Source: SYHX01 sp049317645 (GTDB lineage Bacteria; Bacteroidota; Bacteroidia; UBA7662). Taken from it: a stretch of 13,650 nt of DNA. The notes beneath the pieces are model-generated. The model was not told the DNA's origin. It was given only the letters and a program-made list of their open reading frames with translations, and made no database searches. Of this stretch, positions 1-6,633 are shown piece after piece. Position numbers and translations under genes: made by a program. The stretch spans positions 1 to 13,650 of the forward strand of contig JBMOHV010000047.1 of NCBI GenBank assembly GCA_049317645.1. The letters are read 5' to 3'. Each line of letters starts with the position of its first letter. The first letter of the stretch is position 1.

Positions 1-110
1 GATATTTAGGCGCATTTGAATCGCTGGTTTATAAGTTCTACTTTGAAATGCCCACTGGTTCATTTTAATCAGTCCGAAATTTGGGGAGGGTTAAAGCAGA
101 CCAAACCCGT

Positions 111-143
111 GCCGGAACGGCGTTCCAAGCTTTTTGATTTTTT
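111..143 (+). terminator. Possible weak terminator reading rightward
   Basis: A short inverted repeat, GGAAC-GGC-GTTCC at 114-126 (alternative fold GCCG-GAA-CGGC at 111-121), is followed by two T runs at 131-135 and 138-143. This could end a plus-strand transcript that enters from beyond the left edge. The stem has only 4-5 bp and four bases separate it from the first T run, so the call is weak. I see nothing else in bases 1-175: no reading frame with recognisable content and no second RNA gene. Confidence 0.22.
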
Positions 144-175
144 GGAATTCGCTCAGGCAAGCCTGGCTCATCCCC

Positions 176-203
176 AAATAAAAAATGCCCCCGTTGGGGG
201 CAT
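176..203 (-). terminator. Rho-independent terminator of tRNA-Ser
   Basis: Read on the minus strand, this is a perfect 8-bp stem (ATGCCCCC / GGGGGCAT, bases 185-203) with a 3-nt loop, followed directly by TTTTTATTT. It begins 12 nt past the 3' end of the tRNA gene. It probably also ends any transcript reading through from the MATE gene upstream, because no strong hairpin lies between that gene and the tRNA. Confidence 0.85.
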
Positions 204-215
204 GGGCTTGGGATG

Positions 216-300
216 CGGAGAGAGAGGGATTCGAACCCCCGGACCTGTTACAGTCAACGGTTTTCAAGACCGCCGCAATCGACCACTCTGCCATCTCTCC
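216..300 (-). tRNA. tRNA-Ser (anticodon UGA)
   Basis: This 85-nt class II tRNA reads UCA serine codons. The acceptor stem is GGAGAGA (294-300) paired with TCTCTCC (217-223), with discriminator G at 216. The anticodon loop CTTGAAA places anticodon TGA at 264-266. The long variable arm is typical of tRNA-Ser. The T loop TTCGAAT sits on a 5-bp stem with one G-T pair. CCA is not encoded (the genome continues CAT), so the tail must be added after transcription. A strong terminator follows. Misleading short reading frames on both strands here are translations of the tRNA gene, not proteins. Confidence 0.97.
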
Positions 301-304
301 GCCG

Positions 305-312
305 CAAATGTA
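305..312 (-). promoter_or_regulatory. Possible -7 promoter element of tRNA-Ser
   Basis: The minus strand reads TACATTTG, an exact match to the Bacteroidota -7 consensus TAnnTTTG. It ends 4 nt before the mature 5' end of the tRNA. I found no clear TTG at the expected -33 position. Initiation would leave almost no 5' leader for RNase P to remove. The element is suggestive only. The alternative is read-through from the MATE gene, which ends 99 nt upstream with no strong terminator visible between (301-399). Confidence 0.33.
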
Positions 313-399
313 CACCCAAAAGCGGTTTTGGAGCCCATAAACCCTCCAGGGGGCCTATCAGGGCCTAAGGGCAGGGACCCAGAGCTTATCGAAAGCAGG

Positions 400-1758
400 T
401 TATACCGACGCGGGGTCCTTGGACATCGTGCCAGCGGTCAGGTGCAGAAAGCGCAGGATCAGGAAGATGGCCGAAAGGAGCAGCCCACCGGCCAGAGCCA
501 GCCACATGCCGTACAAGCCATAGGAACTGTTCAAAACCAGGTAGGTTCCCAAGGGTAGAGCAACGACCCAGTAGGCCACCAAGACCAGGAGGGTGGGGAT
601 GCGTTTGTCCTCCATGCCCCTGAGGAGGCCCACGCCAAGGGCTTGCAGGCCGTCCACCAATTGAAACGCCGCGGCGATGAGGAGCAGGATGGAGGCCGAA
701 CGAAGGACCACCGGATCGCTCACATAGAAAGCCGGAAGTTCCCGATTCCACACCACAAAAACCAAGGCGCAGAGACTCATCAGGGTCAGGGTCATTCCCA
801 TAGCGACCCAACCAATGCGACGGGCCAGCCCCAAATCGCCCAAACCTCTGGCGTACCCAATGCGAATGGATGCAGAAGAGGAGATCCCAACGGCCACCAT
901 AAAACTCATGGAAGCGATGTTGATGGCCACCTGGTGCGCCGCCAAGGCCTCGGCCCCCAACCAACCAATCACCACCGCCGCTCCGGCAAAGGCCGACGTT
1001 TCGAAAATGAATTGAAAGGCTGAACTAAGACCCAAAACCAACAAGCGAAACAACGGTTGAATACGAACCGACCGAAGGCGGAATCGATGGGTCCAATAAA
1101 TCCTTAATTCCTTCTGATTGAGAACGTACGCCATCATCGCCAAGGCCATGACCCACCGGGCGATCACCGTGGCCCAAGCCGCCCCTTCAACCCCCATGGC
1201 CGGAAACCCCCAGCGACCAAAAATCAAAAGGCTGTTCAATCCAATATTCAAGGGAATGCTCAATAAGGCGATCACCAGCGCCGGCTTCATCCATTCCAAC
1301 CCTTCGATAAATTGCCGAAAAGCTTGAAAAAGCATGATGGGCAAAAAAGAATACCCCAAGGCCTGCAAGTAGATCCGCATCTGCGCTTCGACCTCCGGTT
1401 TTTGGTTCAACAGCGATAACCAAGGCAGGCCAAGCATCAAGAGACCTTGCATCAAGACCCCGGCCAAAAGGCATACCCAAAAACCATGCAACAAAACCCT
1501 CCCGCCTTCTTCGGTATCGTTTTGACCGCGGGCATGGGCGCTCAGCGTGGTGACCGCCAGCGATAACCCAATACCAAAAACCAGAAGCACATTAAAGACC
1601 CCTACGGCCACCGATACCCCGGCCAGGGGCACGGCCCCCAAGCCTCCAACCATCACCGAATCCACCACCGATTGGGCCATATGGCTCATTTGTCCCAAGA
1701 TGATGGGCCAAGCCAGAACCCAGTGGTCCCTGAGCAGGGTGCGGTTGGTAGGAATCAC
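400..1758 (-). CDS. MATE family (NorM-type) multidrug/toxin exporter
   Basis: This is a 452-residue, almost entirely hydrophobic protein with the usual length and about twelve membrane segments of MATE transporters. These inner-membrane antiporters export cationic or amphipathic compounds using a Na+ or H+ gradient. The first helix carries the family signature around residues 17-41 (PIILGQMSHM, then VVDSVMVGGLG, with the conserved aspartate), and the second half repeats the pattern (GWLGAEALAAHQVAINIASM). The start is GTG at 1758, 4 nt after the TAA stop of the upstream solute-binding protein gene; the next ATG lies inside the first helix. The two genes therefore look co-transcribed and probably translationally coupled. 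The substrate cannot be told from sequence. The family is secure; NorM versus other MATE subgroups is not. Confidence 0.93.
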   Translation of the reverse strand: MIPTNRTLLRDHWVLAWPIILGQMSHMAQSVVDSVMVGGLGAVPLAGVSVAVGVFNVLLVFGIGLSLAVTTLSAHARGQNDTEEGGRVLLHGFWVCLLAGVLMQGLLMLGLPWLSLLNQKPEVEAQMRIYLQALGYSFLPIMLFQAFRQFIEGLEWMKPALVIALLSIPLNIGLNSLLIFGRWGFPAMGVEGAAWATVIARWVMALAMMAYVLNQKELRIYWTHRFRLRSVRIQPLFRLLVLGLSSAFQFIFETSAFAGAAVVIGWLGAEALAAHQVAINIASMSFMVAVGISSSASIRIGYARGLGDLGLARRIGWVAMGMTLTLMSLCALVFVVWNRELPAFYVSDPVVLRSASILLLIAAAFQLVDGLQALGVGLLRGMEDKRIPTLLVLVAYWVVALPLGTYLVLNSSYGLYGMWLALAGGLLLSAIFLILRFLHLTAGTMSKDPASV

Positions 1759-1762
1759 GACC

Positions 1763-3493
1763 TTATCGGGTTGGAACGCGGCGAAGGTAGCGAAAGTCCG
1801 GACTATTCAAGGGACTTACATGCCAGCCTTCCCATCCTGTTGCCAACAATTGCAGCATCATGTCGTAATACAATACAATCAAAGGTCGCGCTTCCTGAAT
1901 TCGAGCATCCATTCGACGGTACAAGGCATTGCGTTCCTGAACATCGGTTGTCTGAAGGGCTCTTTGATACAGTCGATCGTAGGTGCTGTCTTGGTAGCAC
2001 GTATAATTCGGTCCGCTGGGCACTTGGTTGGGTCCGTAGGCCAAGGCCAGGTAATTCTCGGCATCGGCATAATCGGCTATCCAACTGGCCCTAAAGAAAG
2101 ACGCTTCTTTTCCGCTGATTAATTGACGGAGCGCCGGACCTTGGCTCAGTTTGATTTCGACTTGGATCCCGAGCGGAGCCCAGAGGCTTTGCAGGTACTG
2201 GGCGATATCGGCGTAGGACGGGTTGGTCTCCAAAACCAACCGCAAGGGATGGGTGGGTCCGTAACCCGCTTTGCGCAGGATTTCCTTGGCCAAAAGGGGC
2301 TGGTAAGGATTGGAAGTCTTTGGATTCAAAGAGGTTGAATCAAAACCGGGGAGACCGGGCGGGAGCAGCCCGCCGTGACCTGGATAGCCTACACCTCGGC
2401 GCAGGGAACGCACCAAGGTGACCCGGTCGGTCGCATAATGCAGAGCCTGCCGAACCAACGGGTTTAACAAAGCCCTGTTGGCACCGCGGGCGCTGGAGTC
2501 CAACAGAAAGCCCAGGTATTCAGTGTTAAAGTAAGGTCCACGGACCACCTGAAAATGGCCTTCAAAATCAGGTTTGAGTTGCAAATCATCGTCAAAAAAT
2601 CGTCGTTGAAAAGCAGGCTCCCAACCCGATAACAAATCTATTTTGCCCTGCAAAAAGGCCATGGCGGCCGTGCTTTTGTCGGTCCATTGGTGAATTTGTA
2701 CGGCCTGCAAATAGGGGAGGCGTTGGCCTTGAGCATCCTTCTCGAAATACCGTGGGTGGCGGGACAAGACCAGGCCTTCCCCCTCCAACCAGGTACGCAA
2801 TGCAAAGGGTCCCGTTCCCACCGGATGGGATCGAAAATCGCGCCCGTACCTTCGGGTGGCCTCCGGGGCGGTGACCGAACAATAACCCATGCTCAACAAA
2901 CCGAGCAGGGGAGGGAAGGGCTGCGAAAGATGAATTTCCAGGGTGAGCGAATCCACCACGGTCATCCCCTGGGGGGCCAGCTTATCCCGAAAGATCCAAG
3001 CCCCCGGCGAGGCCGTGGACGGGTCTTGAAGGCGTTGGAGGGAATACACCACGTCCCCTGCCCGCAGGGGCCTTGTTTTGGCAGGACCAAAGCAGGGGTT
3101 TTCGTGGAAAAAGACCGAATCCCTTAGGTGAAATCGGTAAAGGCGACCTTCATCGAGGATTTCCCAGCGGTGGGCCAAGGAAGGCACCGGGTTTTGGTCC
3201 GGACCCAATTCCACCAAACGGTTGTATAGGAGCCTCGCTGTCCAATTACCGGCTTGATCTCTTGCCATGGCGGGGTCCAGGCTCCGAATCGGAGTTTCCT
3301 GGTTGTAATGAAAAACATTCAAGGCGGTATCCTGGGAGGGGCTAGTGCACCCTGCCCATCCAAGGCCTGCGCAACCTGCCCATCCAAGGCCCGCCCAAAC
3401 GGTCCATCGAATCAGCCCCAAGGAAGCGCCTAGGGAACGCAGCAGGGCTAGAATCGTCGGTGTATCTTTGGGCTTCAAGCTCCAAAAATACAT
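1763..3493 (-). CDS. Family 5 extracellular solute-binding lipoprotein (peptide/oligopeptide-type)
   Basis: This 576-residue protein resembles the DppA/OppA (SBP_bac_5) binding components of ABC peptide importers. Visible hallmarks are the N-terminal strand with ETPIRSLDPA, then LLYNRLVELG, PSLAHRWEI, the AGDVVYSLQR segment, and HPVGTGPFAL near residues 223-232. The length fits the family. I chose ATG 3493 because a perfect 12-nt SD sequence precedes it at 3502-3513; a longer frame upstream would run into divergent parA. The N-terminus has a long hydrophobic stretch ending in a duplicated AGLGWAGC (Cys41 and Cys49), so it is probably a lipoprotein, although Trp at -3 is not a textbook lipobox. 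No K/Q-rich acidic export signal follows the cysteine. No ABC permease or ATPase gene lies nearby; the partner gene is a MATE exporter 4 nt downstream. The ligand is unknown. Confidence 0.88.
   Translation of the reverse strand: MYFWSLKPKDTPTILALLRSLGASLGLIRWTVWAGLGWAGCAGLGWAGCTSPSQDTALNVFHYNQETPIRSLDPAMARDQAGNWTARLLYNRLVELGPDQNPVPSLAHRWEILDEGRLYRFHLRDSVFFHENPCFGPAKTRPLRAGDVVYSLQRLQDPSTASPGAWIFRDKLAPQGMTVVDSLTLEIHLSQPFPPLLGLLSMGYCSVTAPEATRRYGRDFRSHPVGTGPFALRTWLEGEGLVLSRHPRYFEKDAQGQRLPYLQAVQIHQWTDKSTAAMAFLQGKIDLLSGWEPAFQRRFFDDDLQLKPDFEGHFQVVRGPYFNTEYLGFLLDSSARGANRALLNPLVRQALHYATDRVTLVRSLRRGVGYPGHGGLLPPGLPGFDSTSLNPKTSNPYQPLLAKEILRKAGYGPTHPLRLVLETNPSYADIAQYLQSLWAPLGIQVEIKLSQGPALRQLISGKEASFFRASWIADYADAENYLALAYGPNQVPSGPNYTCYQDSTYDRLYQRALQTTDVQERNALYRRMDARIQEARPLIVLYYDMMLQLLATGWEGWHVSPLNSPDFRYLRRVPTR
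3347..3394 (-). repeat. 24-bp tandem duplication in the lipobox region
   Basis: Bases 3347-3370 and 3371-3394 are adjacent direct copies with 22 of 24 positions identical. They are in frame within the solute-binding lipoprotein and give eight residues twice (AGLGWAGC AGLGWAGC). Each copy therefore supplies a potential lipid-anchoring cysteine (codons at 3347-3349 and 3371-3373). A period divisible by three keeps the reading frame. Confidence 0.9.
3463..3470 (+). promoter_or_regulatory. Candidate -7 element for the parA operon
   Basis: TATCTTTG matches the Bacteroidota -7 consensus TAnnTTTG exactly and lies about 70 nt before the parA start, inside the 5' coding end of the divergent solute-binding protein gene. 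No TTG is present at the expected -33 distance. A transcript starting near 3475 would overlap the start region of the divergent mRNA in antisense. The call rests on one short motif. Confidence 0.3.
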
Positions 3494-3501
3494 TGCAGGC
3501 C

Positions 3502-3513
3502 TCACCTCCTTTC
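3502..3513 (-). promoter_or_regulatory. Full-length Shine-Dalgarno sequence of the solute-binding protein gene
   Basis: The minus strand reads GAAAGGAGGTGA, complementary over 12 nt to the usual 16S rRNA 3' tail (ATCACCTCCTTTC in Bacteroidota). It ends 8 nt before ATG 3493; the AGGAGG core is 11 nt away. It decides the start codon. It is unusual here, because the other genes whose starts are visible show no SD (parA, parB, DUF5683, dapB, kdsA, folD, queE) or only a short or badly spaced purine match. Confidence 0.7.
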
Positions 3514-3541
3514 CTTCTAGTTCTAACCAAGACGACCCTTC

Positions 3542-4354
3542 ATGCCAAACGGTAAAATAATCGCCGTAGCGAACCAAAAGGGAGGGGTTGGCAAGACCAC
3601 CACCGCCATCAACCTGGCCTCGGCCCTGGCCATCTTGGAATACCGTGTCTTGTTGATCGACGCAGATCCCCAGGCCAACGCCACCTCGGGCCTGGGCATC
3701 GACCCCAAAACCGTGAAGGCGGGCCTCTACGAATGCTTGGTCAACGACCTAAACGTTCTTGATACCTGCATCCCAACCCAGGCGGAGCGCTTGAGTATTC
3801 TGCCCTCCTCCATTGACTTGGTCGGTGCGGAGATCGAAATGATCAACCGTCCTCAACGTGAGCGGATTTTGGAACATGCCCTCGATGGGGTTCTTCAGCG
3901 ATTTGATTTTGTGATCATTGACTGTTCACCATCCCTGGGGCTGATCACCGTCAATGCCCTGACCGCGGCCCATTCCGTCATCGTTCCCGTCCAATGCGAA
4001 TATTTTGCCCTCGAAGGTTTGGGCAAATTGCTCAATACCATCAAAATTGTCCAGAGCCGCTTTAATCCCAAGCTGAGCGTGGAGGGTATTTTGCTCACCA
4101 TGTACGATGGCCGTCTAAGGCTCTCCAACCAGGTAGCGGAAGACGTTCGTAACAATTTGGGGCACATGACCTTTGAGACCATCATTCACCGTAACACGCG
4201 GCTCAGCGAAGCGCCCAGTTTTGGGGTATCGGTTCTTCACCACGATGCCGCCAGCAAAGGGGCCACCAATTATTTGCTCTTGGCCCGTGAAATTCTTCAG
4301 AAAAACAATTTAACCCAAATAGCCCACGAGGAACGTTACCTGGGCGACGAATAA
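3542..4354 (+). CDS. parA: Chromosome-partitioning ATPase ParA/Soj
   Basis: This 270-residue protein is a deviant-Walker ATPase that binds DNA without sequence specificity when ATP-bound and moves ParB-parS complexes to segregate the chromosome. The signature lysine and P-loop are KGGVGKTT at residues 13-20, followed by VLLIDADPQAN (36-46) and the Walker B strand FVIIDCSPSLG (123-133). The C-terminal half contains conserved RLRLSNQVAEDVR and the HRNTRLSEAPSFG segment (216-228). The length is normal for a chromosomal Soj protein lacking the N-terminal HTH of plasmid ParAs. ATG 3542 starts just before the P-loop, as expected, with no SD. parB follows after 2 nt. The 48-bp gap upstream is shared with the divergent solute-binding protein gene. 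Confidence 0.97.
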   Translation: MPNGKIIAVANQKGGVGKTTTAINLASALAILEYRVLLIDADPQANATSGLGIDPKTVKAGLYECLVNDLNVLDTCIPTQAERLSILPSSIDLVGAEIEMINRPQRERILEHALDGVLQRFDFVIIDCSPSLGLITVNALTAAHSVIVPVQCEYFALEGLGKLLNTIKIVQSRFNPKLSVEGILLTMYDGRLRLSNQVAEDVRNNLGHMTFETIIHRNTRLSEAPSFGVSVLHHDAASKGATNYLLLAREILQKNNLTQIAHEERYLGDE

Positions 4355-4356
4355 CC

Positions 4357-5253
4357 ATGGCTGCATCCTCCAAAAAAATGGTGCTGGGCCGGGGGCTGAG
4401 CCAACTCATGTCCCCTCAAGACCAGGACATCCTCCATTCCGCTGTACAGGAGGGGGTGGTATCGGTGGACCTCATCGAAATCAATCCATTCCAGCCCCGG
4501 GACCAATTTGATCCCGAAGCCCTGGAGGAGCTGCGGGCGTCCATCGAAAAGCTCGGGATCATCCAACCCCTGACCCTTCGCCGGGTTGGCAACCGCTATC
4601 AGTTGATATCGGGGGAGCGTCGTCTGCGGGCGGCTCGTTTGCTGGGCAAAAAGGAAGTCCCTGCCTACGTGATCGAAACCGACAAGCAGGGCATGATCGA
4701 GATGGCCCTGGTGGAGAATTTACAGCGCAAGGACTTGAACCCCATCGAAATCGGGTTGGCTTTGCTGCGACTTCAGGAAGAATGCAAGCTCAACCAAGAC
4801 GAAGTGGCGAACCGAGTGGGGATGTCACGGGTCAATGTTTCCCATTACACACGGCTGGTCAAATGCCCTCCCGAAATTCAGAGCGCGCTGCGTTCCGGTG
4901 TCTTGGAAATGGGGCATGGCAAGGTCTTGGCCGGAATCGGTCGAGTTGACTTGCAGTTGGAGGCCATGAAACGCTGCATCGAGGGTGCTTGGAGCGTTCG
5001 AGCCTTGGAAGCCTTTGCCAAGTCGCTGGAAACCTCCCATCGCCGTCCCGCTGATCCGACACGCACCCCGTCCAAGACCGCTCCATTGACCCAGGCAGCG
5101 GCCTATCAAGCGGTGCAGAACCGATTGGTTCGTCACTTTGAAAGCCCCGTACGCTTGCAGGCCGGTTCCACGGGCAAGGGTGAAATTCGAATTCCTTTTG
5201 CCAACACCGAAGACCTGAATCGTTTATTGGATTTGATTTTTGAACGCGATTGA
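4357..5253 (+). CDS. parB: Chromosome-partitioning protein ParB (Spo0J-type CTPase)
   Basis: This 298-residue protein is the parS-binding partner of ParA. In order it has an N-terminal LGRGLSQLM (10-18) resembling the ParA-stimulating peptide, the ParB/Srx CTP-binding domain (about 35-125) with GERR at 86-89 and ENLQR at 120-124, a helix-turn-helix region (about 145-168, DEVANRVGMSRVNVSHYTR) for parS recognition, and a C-terminal dimerisation segment (about 245-298). It starts 2 nt after the parA stop, so the two are surely co-expressed. I did not find a CACGTG-centred parS palindrome anywhere in the window, so the binding sites must lie elsewhere or differ. Confidence 0.97.
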   Translation: MAASSKKMVLGRGLSQLMSPQDQDILHSAVQEGVVSVDLIEINPFQPRDQFDPEALEELRASIEKLGIIQPLTLRRVGNRYQLISGERRLRAARLLGKKEVPAYVIETDKQGMIEMALVENLQRKDLNPIEIGLALLRLQEECKLNQDEVANRVGMSRVNVSHYTRLVKCPPEIQSALRSGVLEMGHGKVLAGIGRVDLQLEAMKRCIEGAWSVRALEAFAKSLETSHRRPADPTRTPSKTAPLTQAAAYQAVQNRLVRHFESPVRLQAGSTGKGEIRIPFANTEDLNRLLDLIFERD

Positions 5254-5262
5254 TATCAAGCC

Positions 5263-5829
5263 ATGCGTCTTGGTCTTCGCCTTGTTCTTGTTACTTTTCT
5301 AGTAGGGTCCGAGGTTTTGTTGTCGGGGCCTTCGTCCTTGCTCTTCGCCCAGGATGCAGCGAGCCGTCCCCAGGATTCCTTTCCTCCTTTGCCAGACCCA
5401 AGCTTGGTAACACGCCGGGCCGCTCTGCTACCGGGTTGGGGTCAGTGGACCAACCGAGCGTATTGGAAAATCCCGGTGGTTTGGGGAGGATTGGGTTGGA
5501 TGGCGTACCAGACTTCCAGGACCGCTGATTTGTATTTGGATTACCGCGATGCGTATCGATGGAGGACGGACAACGATCCACTGACACGGGACCCTTTTGA
5601 AAGCACGGATAGCGAAGCTTCTTTGCTCCAAAAACGAGATTTACTGCGCAGGAGTCGGGATGCCTATGCCTTGTTGACCCTGGTCGCTTACGGTATCCAA
5701 ATACTGGATGCCCATGTCGATGCGCATCTCAAGGGCTTTGAGCGCTTGGACTTTTCGGTGCGACCAGCCCTGCCAGGCCAGGCCCCTGGTCTTGGGGGTG
5801 CAGCCCTGACCTGGACCTATCGCTTTTGA
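5263..5829 (+). CDS. DUF5683 family membrane protein
   Basis: This 188-residue protein is of unknown biochemical function and belongs to a family that, in Bacteroidota, typically sits between parB and dapB. A hydrophobic N-terminus ends at LLFAQ-DAAS (about residue 30), a likely signal peptide. Then come the family hallmark RRAALLPGWGQWTNRAYWKIP (51-71, given here across the motif's key GWGQ and N-R-YWK residues), a membrane segment (about 69-84), a charged stretch with YLDYRDAYR, a basic LLRRSRDAY, and a second hydrophobic segment ending ILDAHVDAHLKGF (147-159). It ends in an aromatic TWTYRF. ATG 5263 lies 9 nt after the parB stop. The family name is recognised from pattern and context; no function is claimed. 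Confidence 0.85.
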   Translation: MRLGLRLVLVTFLVGSEVLLSGPSSLLFAQDAASRPQDSFPPLPDPSLVTRRAALLPGWGQWTNRAYWKIPVVWGGLGWMAYQTSRTADLYLDYRDAYRWRTDNDPLTRDPFESTDSEASLLQKRDLLRRSRDAYALLTLVAYGIQILDAHVDAHLKGFERLDFSVRPALPGQAPGLGGAALTWTYRF

Positions 5830-5856
5830 AGTCAAAATCTTTTTGTTTTTCAACGT

Positions 5857-6633
5857 ATGAATCTATTGTTTTTGGGACACGGTCGTTTGGCCAAGGTGGT
5901 CGCCGACGAAGCGGCCCAACGTGGGCATCGCGTTGTGGATTTTTTGGATTCCCAGCGCCCACTGCAAAGCGAGGATCTCACAGATGAGGTGGACATGGTG
6001 ATTGAAACGGCTTTGCCTGAAGGTGTTATCGAGCGATCCACTCAAGTTTTGGAAGCAGGCAAACCCCTCCTGATAGGGACCACCGGTTGGTACCATCGCA
6101 TGTCGGAATTGCAAGCCATCTGTTCTCATAACAATGGTACGGTTTTGTGGGCGTCTAATTTTGCCCCTGCAGTCCAGATTTTTAGGTTTTTGGCCGCCGA
6201 AGCGGCTCAACGATTGGCCTCCCTACCAGGTTACCGCGTCGAGCTTCACGAGGCCCACCATCTCCAAAAGAAAGACCGTCCGAGCGGTACGGCTGTTCAC
6301 ACCGCCATGGATCTATTGAAGGTTCGCCCGGATTGGTCCGGTTGGATCCAAGGGGAGGAAGGGGAAGATCATCGAAGCCTATCCGGCCATCAAGCACCTA
6401 ATTATCCATCACAGACGGAGTTAAGGATTTTTAGTCATCGGACCGAAAACGAAGTGGGAACCCATACCCTTCGAATGCAAGGGGCCTACGAAAGTCTGGA
6501 ATGGACGCATCGAGCGTTGGACCGAAGGGCTTTTGGGTGGGGGGCCGTATCGGCGGCCGAATGGTTGCAGAACCGTCGAGGCTGGTACAGCATCGACGAC
6601 TTTTACAACGATCTCTGGGCCTCACCCAAATAA
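5857..6633 (+). CDS. dapB: 4-hydroxy-tetrahydrodipicolinate reductase
   Basis: This 258-residue cytosolic enzyme reduces the DapA product with NAD(P)H in the diaminopimelate/lysine pathway, feeding peptidoglycan synthesis. The catalytic signature is clear: HEAHHLQKKDRPSGTA at 131-146, with the HH pair (134-135), the lysine at 139 and the PSGT substrate loop. GTTGW (74-78) and ASNFAP (99-104) line the nucleotide and active site. The N-terminal Rossmann turn is the short GHGRLA (7-12), in place of the more usual G-x-G-K/R-M-G. Overall size is close to short Bacteroidota DapBs. It starts 27 nt after the DUF5683 gene without SD and is probably the last gene of the parA operon. Its 3' end overlaps convergent ruvB by 12 nt, with no terminator visible. 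Confidence 0.95.
   Translation: MNLLFLGHGRLAKVVADEAAQRGHRVVDFLDSQRPLQSEDLTDEVDMVIETALPEGVIERSTQVLEAGKPLLIGTTGWYHRMSELQAICSHNNGTVLWASNFAPAVQIFRFLAAEAAQRLASLPGYRVELHEAHHLQKKDRPSGTAVHTAMDLLKVRPDWSGWIQGEEGEDHRSLSGHQAPNYPSQTELRIFSHRTENEVGTHTLRMQGAYESLEWTHRALDRRAFGWGAVSAAEWLQNRRGWYSIDDFYNDLWASPK

Noticed and set aside
151..168. CAGGC-AA-GCCTG hairpin near the left end
   Set aside because: The loop is 2 nt and nothing else around it suggests a function; it lies beyond the tRNA terminator.
91..315. Minus-strand 74-codon open frame
   Set aside because: It contains MAEWSIAAVLKTVD, a direct translation of the tRNA-Ser gene, a familiar false protein.
16..558. Plus-strand open frame of 180 codons across the tRNA and the MATE gene end
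   Set aside because: It includes GERGIRTPGPVTVNGFQD, the well-known spurious translation of the antisense strand of tRNA-Ser, and the rest is antisense to the MATE gene.
3494..3577. Longer version of the solute-binding protein starting at 3577
   Set aside because: It would overlap divergent parA, and the added 28 residues are not signal-like; the strong SD points to ATG 3493.
3500..5300. Search for a parS site near parAB
   Set aside because: No CACGTG-centred palindrome was found by eye in this region or elsewhere in the window; TGTTTCCCATTACAC near 4838 is not palindromic.
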